From: Soonwooa sp023440705 | GTDB taxonomy: Bacteria; Bacteroidota; Bacteroidia; Flavobacteriales; Weeksellaceae | Reading direction: 5' to 3' | NCBI GenBank assembly: GCA_023440705.1 | Contig: JAEXRP010000058.1 | Span: 1-49,782, forward strand | DNA: 49,782 bases | Part shown: piece by piece, positions 17,514 to 25,838 of the stretch | How positions within the stretch are numbered: the stretch's first letter is position 1 | Layout: every line of letters starts with the position of its first letter | Position numbers and translations under genes: made by a program | The notes under the pieces: model-generated | The model's database searches: none | Told to the model about the DNA's origin: nothing | What the model saw: only the letters and a program-made list of their open reading frames with translations

Positions 17514-17598
17514 TGATAAAGTATCAAGAAAAATTCATATCAATTCTAATTTTAGTTTTTGAATAAAAATCACGATTTTTGCAATCTGAAATTTTATT

Positions 17599-19194
17599 AT
17601 GTCTTTAGAAAAAGAAATTAGCAAAAGAAAAACATTTGGTATTATCGCGCACCCCGATGCTGGTAAAACGACTTTGACGGAGAAGTTACTACTTTTCGGT
17701 GGAGCGATCCAAGAAGCTGGTGCGGTTAAATCCAACAAGATAAAAAAAGGTGCAACGTCTGACTTTATGGAAATCGAACGTCAAAGAGGGATTTCTGTAG
17801 CGACGTCGGTGTTGGCTTTCGAATATAAAAATCATAAAATCAACATTCTCGATACGCCTGGTCACAAGGACTTTGCTGAAGATACCTACAGAACTTTAAC
17901 AGCGGTTGATTCGGTGATTGTGGTTGTTGACGTTGCAAAAGGTGTTGAGGAACAAACTGAGAAGTTGGTTCAGGTTTGTCAAATGAGAAATATTCCGATG
18001 TTGGTTTTCATCAACAAATTGGATAGAGAAGGGAAGGATGCCTTCGATCTTTTGGATGAAGTTGAACAAAAATTAGGTCTTAGCGTTGTGCCACTTTCTT
18101 TGCCAATCGGTATGGGAAGCGACTTCCAAGGGATTTATAATATTTGGGAAAAGAACATTCAATTATTTTTAGAAGAGAAAAAACAAAAAGTCGGCGATTC
18201 GATAAAATTTGATGATATCAACGATCCAAAAATCGACGAAATGATTGGCGAAAAAGCAGCAGCTCAACTTCGTGAAGAATTGGAATTGATCGAATCTGTC
18301 TATCCAGAATTTGATAGAGAAGCTTATGTTAATGGCAATCAACAACCAGTTTTCTTTGGTTCGGCATTAAATAATTTTGGTGTTCGTGAGCTTTTGGATG
18401 CGTTTATCGAAATCGCGCCAATGCCACAACCAAAAGAGTCAGACCTTAGAATTGTAAAACCAGAGGAGAAAAATTTTACTGGTTTTGTGTTCAAAATCCA
18501 TGCGAATATGGACCCAAAACACCGTGACCGTTTGGCTTTCGTGAAAATCGTGTCAGGAACTTTCAAAAGAAATGAAAATTATCTTTTGGTGAGAGATGGC
18601 AAAAAAATGAAATTTTCGTCACCCAATGCATTCTTCGCTGATAAAAAGGAAATTGTTGAAGAGAGTTTCCCAGGTGATATTGTTGGTCTCCATGATACGG
18701 GGAATTTTAGAATTGGTGATACTTTGACCGCTGGTGAAAAGCTAAACTTTAAAGGTATTCCGAGTTTCTCGCCAGAACATTTCCGTTTCATTAATAACGA
18801 CGATCCATTGAAGGCTAAACAATTGTCAAAAGGTGTTGATCAATTAATGGACGAAGGCGTTGCGCAGTTATTCATCATGGAAATGAATGGTCGTAAGATT
18901 ATCGGGACAGTTGGAGCGCTTCAGTTTGAAGTTATCCAGTATCGTCTAGAGCACGAATATGGTGCGAAATGTTCTTATGAGCCGTTGTCGATCCACAAAG
19001 CTTGTTGGGTTGAGGCGGATGAAAAGTCTGAGGAATTCCGTGAGTTTGCAAGACTTAAACAACGTTTTTTAGCAAGAGATAAGTACGATCAATTGGTGTT
19101 CTTGGCAGATTCTTCATTCACCATTCACATGACGCAGGAGAAATTTCCGAACATTAAATTACACTTCATAAGTGAATTTAGAAATCAAGATTAA
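17599..19194 (+). CDS. prfC: Peptide chain release factor 3
   Basis: A 531-residue translational GTPase that recycles RF1 and RF2 from the ribosome after termination. The G-domain motifs are intact: HPDAGKTT (G1, residues 18-25), DTPGHKDFAEDTYRTL (G3), and NKLDREGKD (G4). Domain II and the RF3-specific C-terminal domain follow. Length equals that of E. coli RF3 (529), and it lacks the domain IV seen in EF-G. It is transcribed alone, divergent from mtgA, with an imperfect -7 box GATTTTTG at 17574-17581 and a strong terminator. Confidence 0.96.
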   Translation: MSLEKEISKRKTFGIIAHPDAGKTTLTEKLLLFGGAIQEAGAVKSNKIKKGATSDFMEIERQRGISVATSVLAFEYKNHKINILDTPGHKDFAEDTYRTLTAVDSVIVVVDVAKGVEEQTEKLVQVCQMRNIPMLVFINKLDREGKDAFDLLDEVEQKLGLSVVPLSLPIGMGSDFQGIYNIWEKNIQLFLEEKKQKVGDSIKFDDINDPKIDEMIGEKAAAQLREELELIESVYPEFDREAYVNGNQQPVFFGSALNNFGVRELLDAFIEIAPMPQPKESDLRIVKPEEKNFTGFVFKIHANMDPKHRDRLAFVKIVSGTFKRNENYLLVRDGKKMKFSSPNAFFADKKEIVEESFPGDIVGLHDTGNFRIGDTLTAGEKLNFKGIPSFSPEHFRFINNDDPLKAKQLSKGVDQLMDEGVAQLFIMEMNGRKIIGTVGALQFEVIQYRLEHEYGAKCSYEPLSIHKACWVEADEKSEEFREFARLKQRFLARDKYDQLVFLADSSFTIHMTQEKFPNIKLHFISEFRNQD

Positions 19195-19215
19195 ATTTTA
19201 TTTCAGATAATTATC

Positions 19216-19248
19216 AAAAGCCAATTTGGAAACAAGTTGGCTTTTTTG
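19216..19248 (+). terminator. Terminator of prfC
   Basis: AAAAGCCAATTTG (19216-19228), GAAA loop, CAAGTTGGCTTTT with one G-U pair, then TTTG. It starts 21 nt after the prfC stop. Confidence 0.85.
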
Positions 19249-19298
19249 TTTTTATTTATTTTGAATTTTAGGCTAAAAAAAATAGAAATGTAGCTTTG

Positions 19299-19333
19299 TT
19301 AAAATATTATAAAAGCTTTTAAAATATTATAAA
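19299..19333. repeat. Short direct repeat in the lipoprotein leader
   Basis: TTAAAATATTATAAA occurs at 19299-19313 and again at 19319-19333, a 20-bp period with AGCTT between. Just upstream is TAGCTTTG (19291-19298), a perfect -7 box without a clear -33, so the repeats would fall in a long AT-rich leader of the gene at 19402. Confidence 0.5.
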
Positions 19334-19401
19334 TTGTAAATAACTAAATAATAATTAACTATTAATATTGTTTTAATACAAGCTAAAAAAAATTATAAGT
19401 A

Positions 19402-20097
19402 ATGAAAAAAAGTAGTAAAATTATTTACCTATTGTTGTTTGTATTAGGATTTACAATTTTGTCATGTCGAGATGACGATGATGATAATCCCTATAACCCA
19501 AATGACGCAGGGGTACCAAAAATTAGTTTTGTAACTAATCTTGCCGTTGATAATGATGTTAAATTCTACATTACAACAAAAGATGATATCGAAGTAGATT
19601 TTGGCGATGGTAAGAAGATTAAACAAACTAAAAGTACAACGACTGACGAAATTATTGTAAAATCTAAATTACTAGGTAAAGAGGTAAAAATTTATGCGCC
19701 TAATGCCAATAGTATTTCAGAATTTTCGATTTACAATCAGAAGCTTGCAAGCGTAGATGTTAGAAACGCTGTAGAGTTAGAAGAATTGGATCTTGCAGGT
19801 AATGAGCTAACAAGTCTTGATGTTTCGAAAAATACTAAACTAGATTATCTTGACTTTAGTGAAAATAAGATTAAACAAAGTGCTTCCAATGCAATTCTTA
19901 ATGCATTGCCTAAAAGAACAACTGATGATAAGGGTGATGTTTGGGTATTTTATAACAAAGATGGAAGAGAACAAAACGAAATGCCTAGTCAACAAGCCAT
20001 TGATGCGGCTATGGCAAAGTTTTGGTCAGTTAATCATCAAGGTGGCGATGAAAAATCAACATCAACCAGTCCTAAAAAATCTCTAGGAAAAAACTAG
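19402..20097 (+). CDS. Surface-type lipoprotein with leucine-rich repeats
   Basis: A 231-residue lipoprotein. The signal MKKSSKIIYLLLFVLGFTIL ends in the lipobox LSC (cysteine at residue 22), followed by RDDDDD. An acidic run right after the cysteine is the type of signal that sends Bacteroidota lipoproteins to the cell surface. After a beta-rich region, residues 110-150 hold leucine-rich-repeat-like units: LEELDLAGNELTSLDVSKN and LDYLDFSENKI. The tail is hydrophilic and Ser/Lys-rich. The role is probably binding; no enzyme motif is seen. It has its own terminator and a long AT-rich leader with direct repeats. Confidence 0.7.
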   Translation: MKKSSKIIYLLLFVLGFTILSCRDDDDDNPYNPNDAGVPKISFVTNLAVDNDVKFYITTKDDIEVDFGDGKKIKQTKSTTTDEIIVKSKLLGKEVKIYAPNANSISEFSIYNQKLASVDVRNAVELEELDLAGNELTSLDVSKNTKLDYLDFSENKIKQSASNAILNALPKRTTDDKGDVWVFYNKDGREQNEMPSQQAIDAAMAKFWSVNHQGGDEKSTSTSPKKSLGKN

Positions 20098-20122
20098 AAG
20101 AGTTTGTGTTTTTTTAATAAAG

Positions 20123-20156
20123 AAGAAAGCCAGTCTAATTGCGGACTGGCTTTCTT
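20123..20156. terminator. Bidirectional terminator
   Basis: AAGAAAGCCAGTC (20123-20135) and GACTGGCTTTCTT (20144-20156) form a perfect 13-bp stem with an 8-nt loop, placed between the lipoprotein gene and convergent pruA. Confidence 0.85.
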
Positions 20157-20177
20157 TGTTTTTGTGATTAAATAGGA

Positions 20178-21803
20178 TTAACCTAAATAAGGATATTTAT
20201 AATCTTTTGGAGATACAAAAGTCTCTTTAATAGAACGTACAGATACCCAACGTAGAAGATTCATTTTAGAACCCGCTTTGTCATTAGTTCCTGATGCTCT
20301 ACCACCACCGAAAGGTTGTTGACCAACAACTGCACCAGTTGGCTTGTCGTTGATGTAGAAGTTACCAGATGCATTTTCTAAAGCTTTGTAGGCTTCGTCA
20401 ATGGCGTAACGACATTGTGAGAATACAGATCCAGTTAAAGAATATGGCGATGAAGAATCTACCAACTTCAATGTGTCAGCCCAATCTGCATCTTGGTAAA
20501 CATAAACAGATAGGATAGGACCGAAGATTTCTTCAACCATACTTTCGTATTGAGGGTTTGTTGTTTCGATAACTGTCGGATGTACGAACCAACCTTTAGC
20601 ATCGTCATATTTACCACCGATTGCAACTGTTGCTTCAGAAGAAGCATTAGCTCTATCGATGTAACCTTTACATTTTTCGAAAGAATTTTTGTCGATAACG
20701 GCGTTAACAAAGTTAGAAGGATCTTCTGGAGAACCAACTTTGATTGTAGCCATTTGACTTTCCATTACTTTTTTAACATCGTTCCAAAGCGATTGAGGAA
20801 TATAAGCTCTAGATGCCGCAGAACATTTTTGACCTTGGTATTCGAAAGCACCTCTTACCAAAGCAGTTGCAACAGCTTCTACATTAGCCGATGGATGTGC
20901 GATTACAAAATCTTTACCACCTGTCTCACCAACGATTCTTGGATAAGTTCTGTAGTTGTGGATATTATCACCAATCATTTTCCACATCCCTTGGAAAACT
21001 CTAGTAGAACCTGTAAAGTGTAGACCAGCAAAATCTCTGTGAGCCATTACTTTCTCAGCAGTTTCTTTACCATCAGTAAAGATCATATTGATAACTCCGT
21101 CAGGAAGACCAGCTTCTTTTAGGACGTCCATAATAACTTTAGCAGAGTAGATTTGTTTGTCAGATGGTTTCCAAACTACAACGTTACCCATCATCGCCAT
21201 ACAAGCTGGTAAGTTACCAGAAATTGCAGTAAAATTAAAAGGCGTCACCGCAAAACAGAATCCTTCTAATGGTCTGTATTCAACTCTGTTCCAAATGCCG
21301 TTATCAGAAATTGGTTGCTCAGCATACATTTCTGTCATAAACTCCGCATTGAATCTTAAAAAGTCAATAAACTCACAAGCAGCATCAATCTCAGCTTGGT
21401 GGACGTTTTTAGATTGACCGATCATCGTTGCTGCGTTGATGATATCTCTGTAAGGACCAGCAATAAGGTCCGCCGCTTTTAAGAAAATAGAAACACGTTG
21501 TTCCCAACCTAGCGCATTCCATTTTGCTTTCGCTGCTAGCGCTGTGTCAATTGCTTGGTCAACGTGCGACATATCACCTTGGTGATAGAATCCAAAATCA
21601 TGTTGGTGATCTTGTGGCGATTGCAATCTAACGTGGTTGTTGGTTTTAACATCTTTACCATTGATAACCATTGGGATTTCGATCTTTTCTGCCCACATTT
21701 TTTTGTAAGTGGCGATTAAGCTTTTTACTTCTGAAGATCCTGGCTCGTAAGAATTTACAGGTTCGTTAATCGCAATCGGAACTTGCGAAATTGCTTTTGA
21801 CAT
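20178..21803 (-). CDS. pruA: L-glutamate gamma-semialdehyde dehydrogenase
   Basis: A 541-residue NAD-dependent aldehyde dehydrogenase that converts glutamate semialdehyde (from pyrroline-5-carboxylate) to glutamate, the second step of proline breakdown. The catalytic pair is present: E293 in GETGGKD and C327 in QGQKCSAASRAY. The PruA-type C-terminal segment QPFGGGRASGTNDKAGS is also seen, as is FNFTAISGNLP in the substrate region. The length fits the single-domain PruA group, with no proline dehydrogenase (PutA) fusion. It is transcribed alone from a -7 box at 21838-21845 and ends at a bidirectional terminator. Confidence 0.95.
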   Translation of the reverse strand: MSKAISQVPIAINEPVNSYEPGSSEVKSLIATYKKMWAEKIEIPMVINGKDVKTNNHVRLQSPQDHQHDFGFYHQGDMSHVDQAIDTALAAKAKWNALGWEQRVSIFLKAADLIAGPYRDIINAATMIGQSKNVHQAEIDAACEFIDFLRFNAEFMTEMYAEQPISDNGIWNRVEYRPLEGFCFAVTPFNFTAISGNLPACMAMMGNVVVWKPSDKQIYSAKVIMDVLKEAGLPDGVINMIFTDGKETAEKVMAHRDFAGLHFTGSTRVFQGMWKMIGDNIHNYRTYPRIVGETGGKDFVIAHPSANVEAVATALVRGAFEYQGQKCSAASRAYIPQSLWNDVKKVMESQMATIKVGSPEDPSNFVNAVIDKNSFEKCKGYIDRANASSEATVAIGGKYDDAKGWFVHPTVIETTNPQYESMVEEIFGPILSVYVYQDADWADTLKLVDSSSPYSLTGSVFSQCRYAIDEAYKALENASGNFYINDKPTGAVVGQQPFGGGRASGTNDKAGSKMNLLRWVSVRSIKETFVSPKDYKYPYLG

Positions 21804-21837
21804 ATTGTAGTATTTTTATTTTTGAATTTAAGTCTTA

Positions 21838-21845
21838 CAAATTTA
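21838..21845 (-). promoter_or_regulatory. -7 promoter box of pruA
   Basis: TAAATTTG on the minus strand matches TAnnTTTG, 34 nt before the pruA start. No clear -33 box. Confidence 0.42.
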
Positions 21846-22009
21846 CCCAATATTTAATGAAAGAAAAAATTAAAATACCTAATGTTTGGTACAGTTATCT
21901 TAAAGCGATGATTTTTTTTGTTAAATTTTTAAAATTTGGACAAAACTGTTTTTAAATCGTAAATAAATTATTTATTTTAGCACCGAATTAATTAGCAAAA
22001 TTAAAAATT

Positions 22010-22828
22010 ATGATTAAAAAATTACTTTTTGCTGGTGCTTTAGCATTAGCTTTTAACACAATGAACGCTCAAGTTCAAGTATGGAAAGATGATTTCAACG
22101 ATGAAAACATCGACGATTGGGTTACTTATGATGATGATGGTGATGGATTTAATTGGGGAGATATTTTTAAAATTCAAAACAATCAAGGTGTTGCTGTAAC
22201 ACCAATTTCATTAATTTCTAGATCATGGTCTGGAGCTGCTTTAACACCAGATAACTGGGTTATTTCACCAGCAATTAACATAACAGGAGCAGGTGGAGCA
22301 TTAACTTTAACATGGATTACTCAGGTAGCAGCAGCAGCGTGGGATGAAGAAAAATATACAGTATATGTTGCGACGTCTCCAGATCAAGCGGCATTACTAG
22401 CTTCTCCAGTGCAAAAAACTCAAGTGTTAGGTCAAGGTACTAACGCTGGAACACCTGTTAACCAAACATTAGACATTTCAGCTTTTATTGGTCAACCTCA
22501 AATTTATGTTGCTTTCAGACATCATGATGTTACTGATATGGATTTTATTTCTATTGATGACGTTACAGTAAAGGCTACAACACTTGCAGTTAGTGATGTT
22601 TCTAAAACAAAAGTTAGCATCTATCCTAACCCAACAACTGAAGTACTTAATGTAACTGCTGGATCAAAAGTATCAGCTGTTGAAGTATTCGACATGATGG
22701 GAAGAAAAGTATCTGACGCTACATTGGTTGATGGTAAAGTAGATGTTAAGAATCTTGCAAAAGGTGCTTACGTTCTTAAAGTTACTGCTGAAGCAGGATC
22801 AACTTCTCACAAGTTTATTAAAAACTAA
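22010..22828 (+). CDS. Choice-of-anchor J / cleaved-adhesin-like T9SS cargo
   Basis: A 272-residue secreted protein with signal peptide MIKKLLFAGALALAFNTMNAQ. Its beta-sandwich domain has WVTYDDDGDGFNWGD, SRSWSGAALTPDNWVISPAI and FRHHDVTDMDFISIDDVTVKA. The T9SS domain starts at SIYPNPTTEVLNV and ends TSHKFIKN. It aligns along its full length with the protein at 12035-12841, so the two are paralogues with different spacing. Upstream TATTTTAG (one base off the -7 consensus) precedes GCACC. An imperfect terminator follows. The role is probably adhesive or glycan-binding; this is inferred. Confidence 0.83.
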   Translation: MIKKLLFAGALALAFNTMNAQVQVWKDDFNDENIDDWVTYDDDGDGFNWGDIFKIQNNQGVAVTPISLISRSWSGAALTPDNWVISPAINITGAGGALTLTWITQVAAAAWDEEKYTVYVATSPDQAALLASPVQKTQVLGQGTNAGTPVNQTLDISAFIGQPQIYVAFRHHDVTDMDFISIDDVTVKATTLAVSDVSKTKVSIYPNPTTEVLNVTAGSKVSAVEVFDMMGRKVSDATLVDGKVDVKNLAKGAYVLKVTAEAGSTSHKFIKN

Positions 22829-22848
22829 TTTAGTTTAAAATATTTCTT

Positions 22849-22880
22849 AAGCGCTCCAATTATTTGGGGCGTTTTTTTTT
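22849..22880 (+). terminator. Terminator of the anchor-J gene
   Basis: AAGCGCTCCAA (22849-22859) pairs with TTGGGGCGTTT (22864-22874) with two G-U pairs, then a T-run. Confidence 0.8.
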
Positions 22881-22934
22881 ATTATTAGATTTATTCTAAA
22901 ACTAAAACTCTGTTGGTAAGCCTTACTTTATCTC

Positions 22935-22956
22935 GCATTTCTTATATTTGAAATGC
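22935..22956 (+). promoter_or_regulatory. dacB promoter box inside a dyad
   Basis: TATATTTG (22943-22950) is a perfect -7 box, 22 nt before the dacB start. It is framed by the inverted repeat GCATTTC (22935-22941) and GAAATGC (22950-22956). A protein bound to this dyad would block the promoter; that is inference. Confidence 0.45.
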
Positions 22957-22972
22957 ATAAAGTTTTTATTAA

Positions 22973-24346
22973 ATGAAAAGGATATTCTTGAGTTTGGTCT
23001 TGGTAATGCAAACTGCTATGGCACAAAATGTTGCAGATCAATTGGATAAATCGACGCAGAAACTTCTTAATTCTTCAGGAGCATATTCTGCAAATCTATC
23101 TTTCTATGTTGCTGATGATAGTGGGAATTTGGTGTACGAATATCAGCCAAATAAAGGTCTTTCGACGGCAAGTACACAAAAGATTTTTACGGCAGCAGCA
23201 GCTTTAGAAACTTTAGGAAAAGATTATCGATATACGACAACAGCTAGTTACTCTGGACAGATCAAGAATGGTAATTTGGAAGGCGATCTTTGGGTGAGTT
23301 CTAACGGTGATCCAACTTTGGGAAGTTGGCGCTATGATGATTACAAACCCGAGAAATTTAAAGAAAAACTATATCAAGCCTTACAACAAAAAGGCATAAA
23401 ATCCATTTCTGGAAATATCATTATTGACGATTCTTATTTCGATTTTCAGTCAGTGCCAGGTGGTTGGCCTTGGGACGATATCGGGAATTATTACGGTGCT
23501 GGAACATGGGGAATCAACTGGCGCGAAAATCAGTTTGACATCAATACCAACGGTACGCAGTTTAAGAATTTTTCTTACGATTTAGAAAATGTAAAATGGA
23601 TTAATGAACTAAAAGCTGCGGGTTCTTCAGATCAAAGTTTGATTTTTACGGCGCCACATTCTGATGTTGCTTTAATTAATGGAAGTCTGCCAGCAGGGAA
23701 GGCGATGACGGTTTCTGGTTCGGTTCCCAATCCGCCTTTGCAGTTAGGAGCAGAATTAAAATCATTTTTAAATTCTAAAAACATTAGTGTCTCTGGAAAT
23801 GTGGAAACTTATTACGGCAACCAACTTTCTGGTAAAAAATTGGATTCTTATCCTGTCAAAAATAATTTCTTCGAATATCAATCGCCGACTTTGGACAAAA
23901 TGGTGCTTTGGTTTTTGAGAAAAAGTATCAACTTTTATGGCGAAACTTTTTTGAAAACGATGGCAAAAGAGAAGAAAGGAAATCCATCTTATAAAGTCGG
24001 AGTTCAGTTTTTGAAAGATTTTTGGAAGTCAAAAGGTATTAACGCATCTATGATAAATTTTGCTGATGGAAGCGGCTTATCACCACAAAATTATGTATCA
24101 GCAAAAGCGGAAGTTCAAGCTTTGTTATATGCGCAAAAACAGCCTTGGTTTTCGGCTTATTTTGAAGGTTTTCCAACACAGAACGCCATGAAAATGAAAA
24201 GTGGAACCATCCGCGATACCAAATCTTTTGCGGGTTATCACACTTCGAAGGCGGGCAAAAAATATGTCTACGCAATTATTCTCAACAACTATCAATCGGG
24301 CGATATCAGCCAAGCTTTGTTCAATGTTTTGGATAATTTGAAGTAA
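22973..24346 (+). CDS. dacB: D-alanyl-D-alanine carboxypeptidase/endopeptidase (PBP4 type)
   Basis: A 457-residue serine peptidase of family S13. It trims D-Ala from peptidoglycan stems and cuts cross-links in the periplasm. The signal peptide is MKRIFLSLVLVMQTAMAQ. The nucleophile motif is STQK (S67-K70), the second motif is in DGSGLSPQN, and the third is KSGT in KMKSGTIRDTKSFAGY. The large insert between the first and second motifs is typical of PBP4. A -7 box sits within a dyad just upstream. The next gene begins on the base after its stop codon, so the pair is probably one transcript. Confidence 0.93.
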   Translation: MKRIFLSLVLVMQTAMAQNVADQLDKSTQKLLNSSGAYSANLSFYVADDSGNLVYEYQPNKGLSTASTQKIFTAAAALETLGKDYRYTTTASYSGQIKNGNLEGDLWVSSNGDPTLGSWRYDDYKPEKFKEKLYQALQQKGIKSISGNIIIDDSYFDFQSVPGGWPWDDIGNYYGAGTWGINWRENQFDINTNGTQFKNFSYDLENVKWINELKAAGSSDQSLIFTAPHSDVALINGSLPAGKAMTVSGSVPNPPLQLGAELKSFLNSKNISVSGNVETYYGNQLSGKKLDSYPVKNNFFEYQSPTLDKMVLWFLRKSINFYGETFLKTMAKEKKGNPSYKVGVQFLKDFWKSKGINASMINFADGSGLSPQNYVSAKAEVQALLYAQKQPWFSAYFEGFPTQNAMKMKSGTIRDTKSFAGYHTSKAGKKYVYAIILNNYQSGDISQALFNVLDNLK

Positions 24347-24856
24347 ATGTCTAATCGTATTTCCTCGTTTCCACCAGTTGTTTATCAAGATTCCGAAATT
24401 TTGATTTTAGGATCAATTCCTGGTGCTAAATCTTTGGAGATGCAAGAATATTACGCACATCCTCAGAATAAATTTTGGTCGATTGTTTTTGAATTATTTA
24501 ATGAAGATTTCACTAAGGATTATCAACAAAAACTTCAAATTTTAAGAAAGAATAAAATTGCGCTTTGGGATGTTATCGACTCTTGTGAGCGCAAAGGAAG
24601 TCTCGATTCCGAAATTAAAAACGAAACGGGAAATGATATTTTAAAACTTTTAGAAGATTATCCTAATCTCAAAATTATCTTTTGTAATGGCCAGAAATCT
24701 TACAAAAATTTAATAAAAACTTTCGAAAAAAATATTAAAATCCCAATTGTTGCTTTGCCTTCAACAAGTCCGTTACATACCATTTCGTTTGATAAAAAAT
24801 TGGAAGTTTGGCAGCAGATTAAAGATCGTGTTTCATCATGCCTTTTAGAAGATTGA
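24347..24856 (+). CDS. DNA-deoxyinosine glycosylase (UDG family 6)
   Basis: A 169-residue uracil-DNA-glycosylase-fold protein of the hypoxanthine-DNA glycosylase group, which removes deaminated adenine from DNA. Signatures seen: ILGSIPGAKSLEMQEYYAHP near residues 20-40, NKFWSIVFEL, ALWDVIDSCERKGSLD, and LPSTSPLHT near the C-terminus. The ATG directly follows the dacB stop codon with no gap, so translation is probably coupled. The 3' end overlaps the convergent phosphotransferase gene by 38 bp. Substrate preference between hypoxanthine and uracil is taken from the family. Confidence 0.85.
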   Translation: MSNRISSFPPVVYQDSEILILGSIPGAKSLEMQEYYAHPQNKFWSIVFELFNEDFTKDYQQKLQILRKNKIALWDVIDSCERKGSLDSEIKNETGNDILKLLEDYPNLKIIFCNGQKSYKNLIKTFEKNIKIPIVALPSTSPLHTISFDKKLEVWQQIKDRVSSCLLED

Positions 24857-25838
24857 TTTGATTTTTTGCACGAACAAGATTTTGTCCTTCGTAACTCGAG
24901 CCGTAATAGATATCGCCTCTGAGATAATCAACTAAAAAACGCATGGCTTGGATGTGGACAATAATTTTCGCTGCAAAATTGAAGTGCTCAATTTCTAGTG
25001 GCGATAACAAACTTTCGGAATGATGCAAAAAACCTTCTTTGATGGCTTTGTAAATTTCAAAATCGAAATTGTCAGTTGTGCTAATATCGTCTTCTTCTAG
25101 TCGATTGGTAAACGAGCGCGCCATATCGCCAAAGTCATATAAAATTGGTCCCGAAAGCACCGTGTCTAGGTCGATAATCGCAATTGGTTTTTGCTCAGAA
25201 TTAAATAAAATATTACTAATTTTAGGATCAGCATGTATAATTCGATTTGGCATATTTTTACTTCTCAACTCTATCCAAAGATTACAAAGATGTTTGTATT
25301 TTGAGATGAAAAGTAGCTCGTTAACGCATTTTTCAGCACGTTTATCGATTAGATGTTGATTAGCTTTTTCGAAATCGCCATACCTTTTTTCAAAATTTAT
25401 AAACTCTGGAATACTTTCTTCTAAACTGATATTTTGGTCAGAATTGATACAATAATGGAAATAGCTCAAAGCTTTGGATGCCTCAAAAGCCATTTCTGGA
25501 GAAGCTACTTTTTGATAAGTTACACTGTTGTCAATGTATTCTGTAAGACGCCAATGTTGGTCGTCCGTAACAAAAATAAGTTGATTGTCACGGGTTTTTA
25601 TCGGATTAGAAAGTTCAAATTTATAATTGACTTTGCTTAATCCTTCATTAATTTTTAAATGATTACGGACAAGGATTTCTGGATTTTGAAAAACCAAATC
25701 GTTAATATGTTGAAGAACATAAGATTTTTGACTGGTCTCAACAAGAAAAGTCTGATGGATTAAGCCATTACCGATTGGACTAACTTTATTAATTTTAGTT
25801 TCGGGTAAAAAATTATTTATAATTAAATTTAGTTCCAT
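24819..25838 (-). CDS. Aminoglycoside phosphotransferase-fold kinase, likely sugar 1-kinase
   Basis: A 339-residue kinase of the APH/choline-kinase fold. It has a glycine-rich start (IGNGLIHQTFLVE), the catalytic loop IHADPKISNILF with its Asp and Asn, and the metal site IAIIDLDTVLSG. The HADPK form resembles N-acetylhexosamine 1-kinases (NahK type) more than drug-resistance enzymes. It is the last gene of a three-gene operon, overlapping the nucleotidyltransferase gene by 10 bp. That pairing of an anomeric kinase with a nucleotidyltransferase, behind a GH109 gene, suggests phosphorylation of a freed hexosamine. The substrate is inferred. The 3' end overlaps the convergent glycosylase gene. 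Confidence 0.75.
   Translation of the reverse strand: MELNLIINNFLPETKINKVSPIGNGLIHQTFLVETSQKSYVLQHINDLVFQNPEILVRNHLKINEGLSKVNYKFELSNPIKTRDNQLIFVTDDQHWRLTEYIDNSVTYQKVASPEMAFEASKALSYFHYCINSDQNISLEESIPEFINFEKRYGDFEKANQHLIDKRAEKCVNELLFISKYKHLCNLWIELRSKNMPNRIIHADPKISNILFNSEQKPIAIIDLDTVLSGPILYDFGDMARSFTNRLEEDDISTTDNFDFEIYKAIKEGFLHHSESLLSPLEIEHFNFAAKIIVHIQAMRFLVDYLRGDIYYGSSYEGQNLVRAKNQINLLKGMMKHDL

Noticed and set aside
24819..25838. Calling the APH-fold protein an aminoglycoside resistance gene
   Set aside because: The operon with a nucleotidyltransferase and GH109, and the HADPK loop, fit a sugar kinase better. No resistance context is seen.
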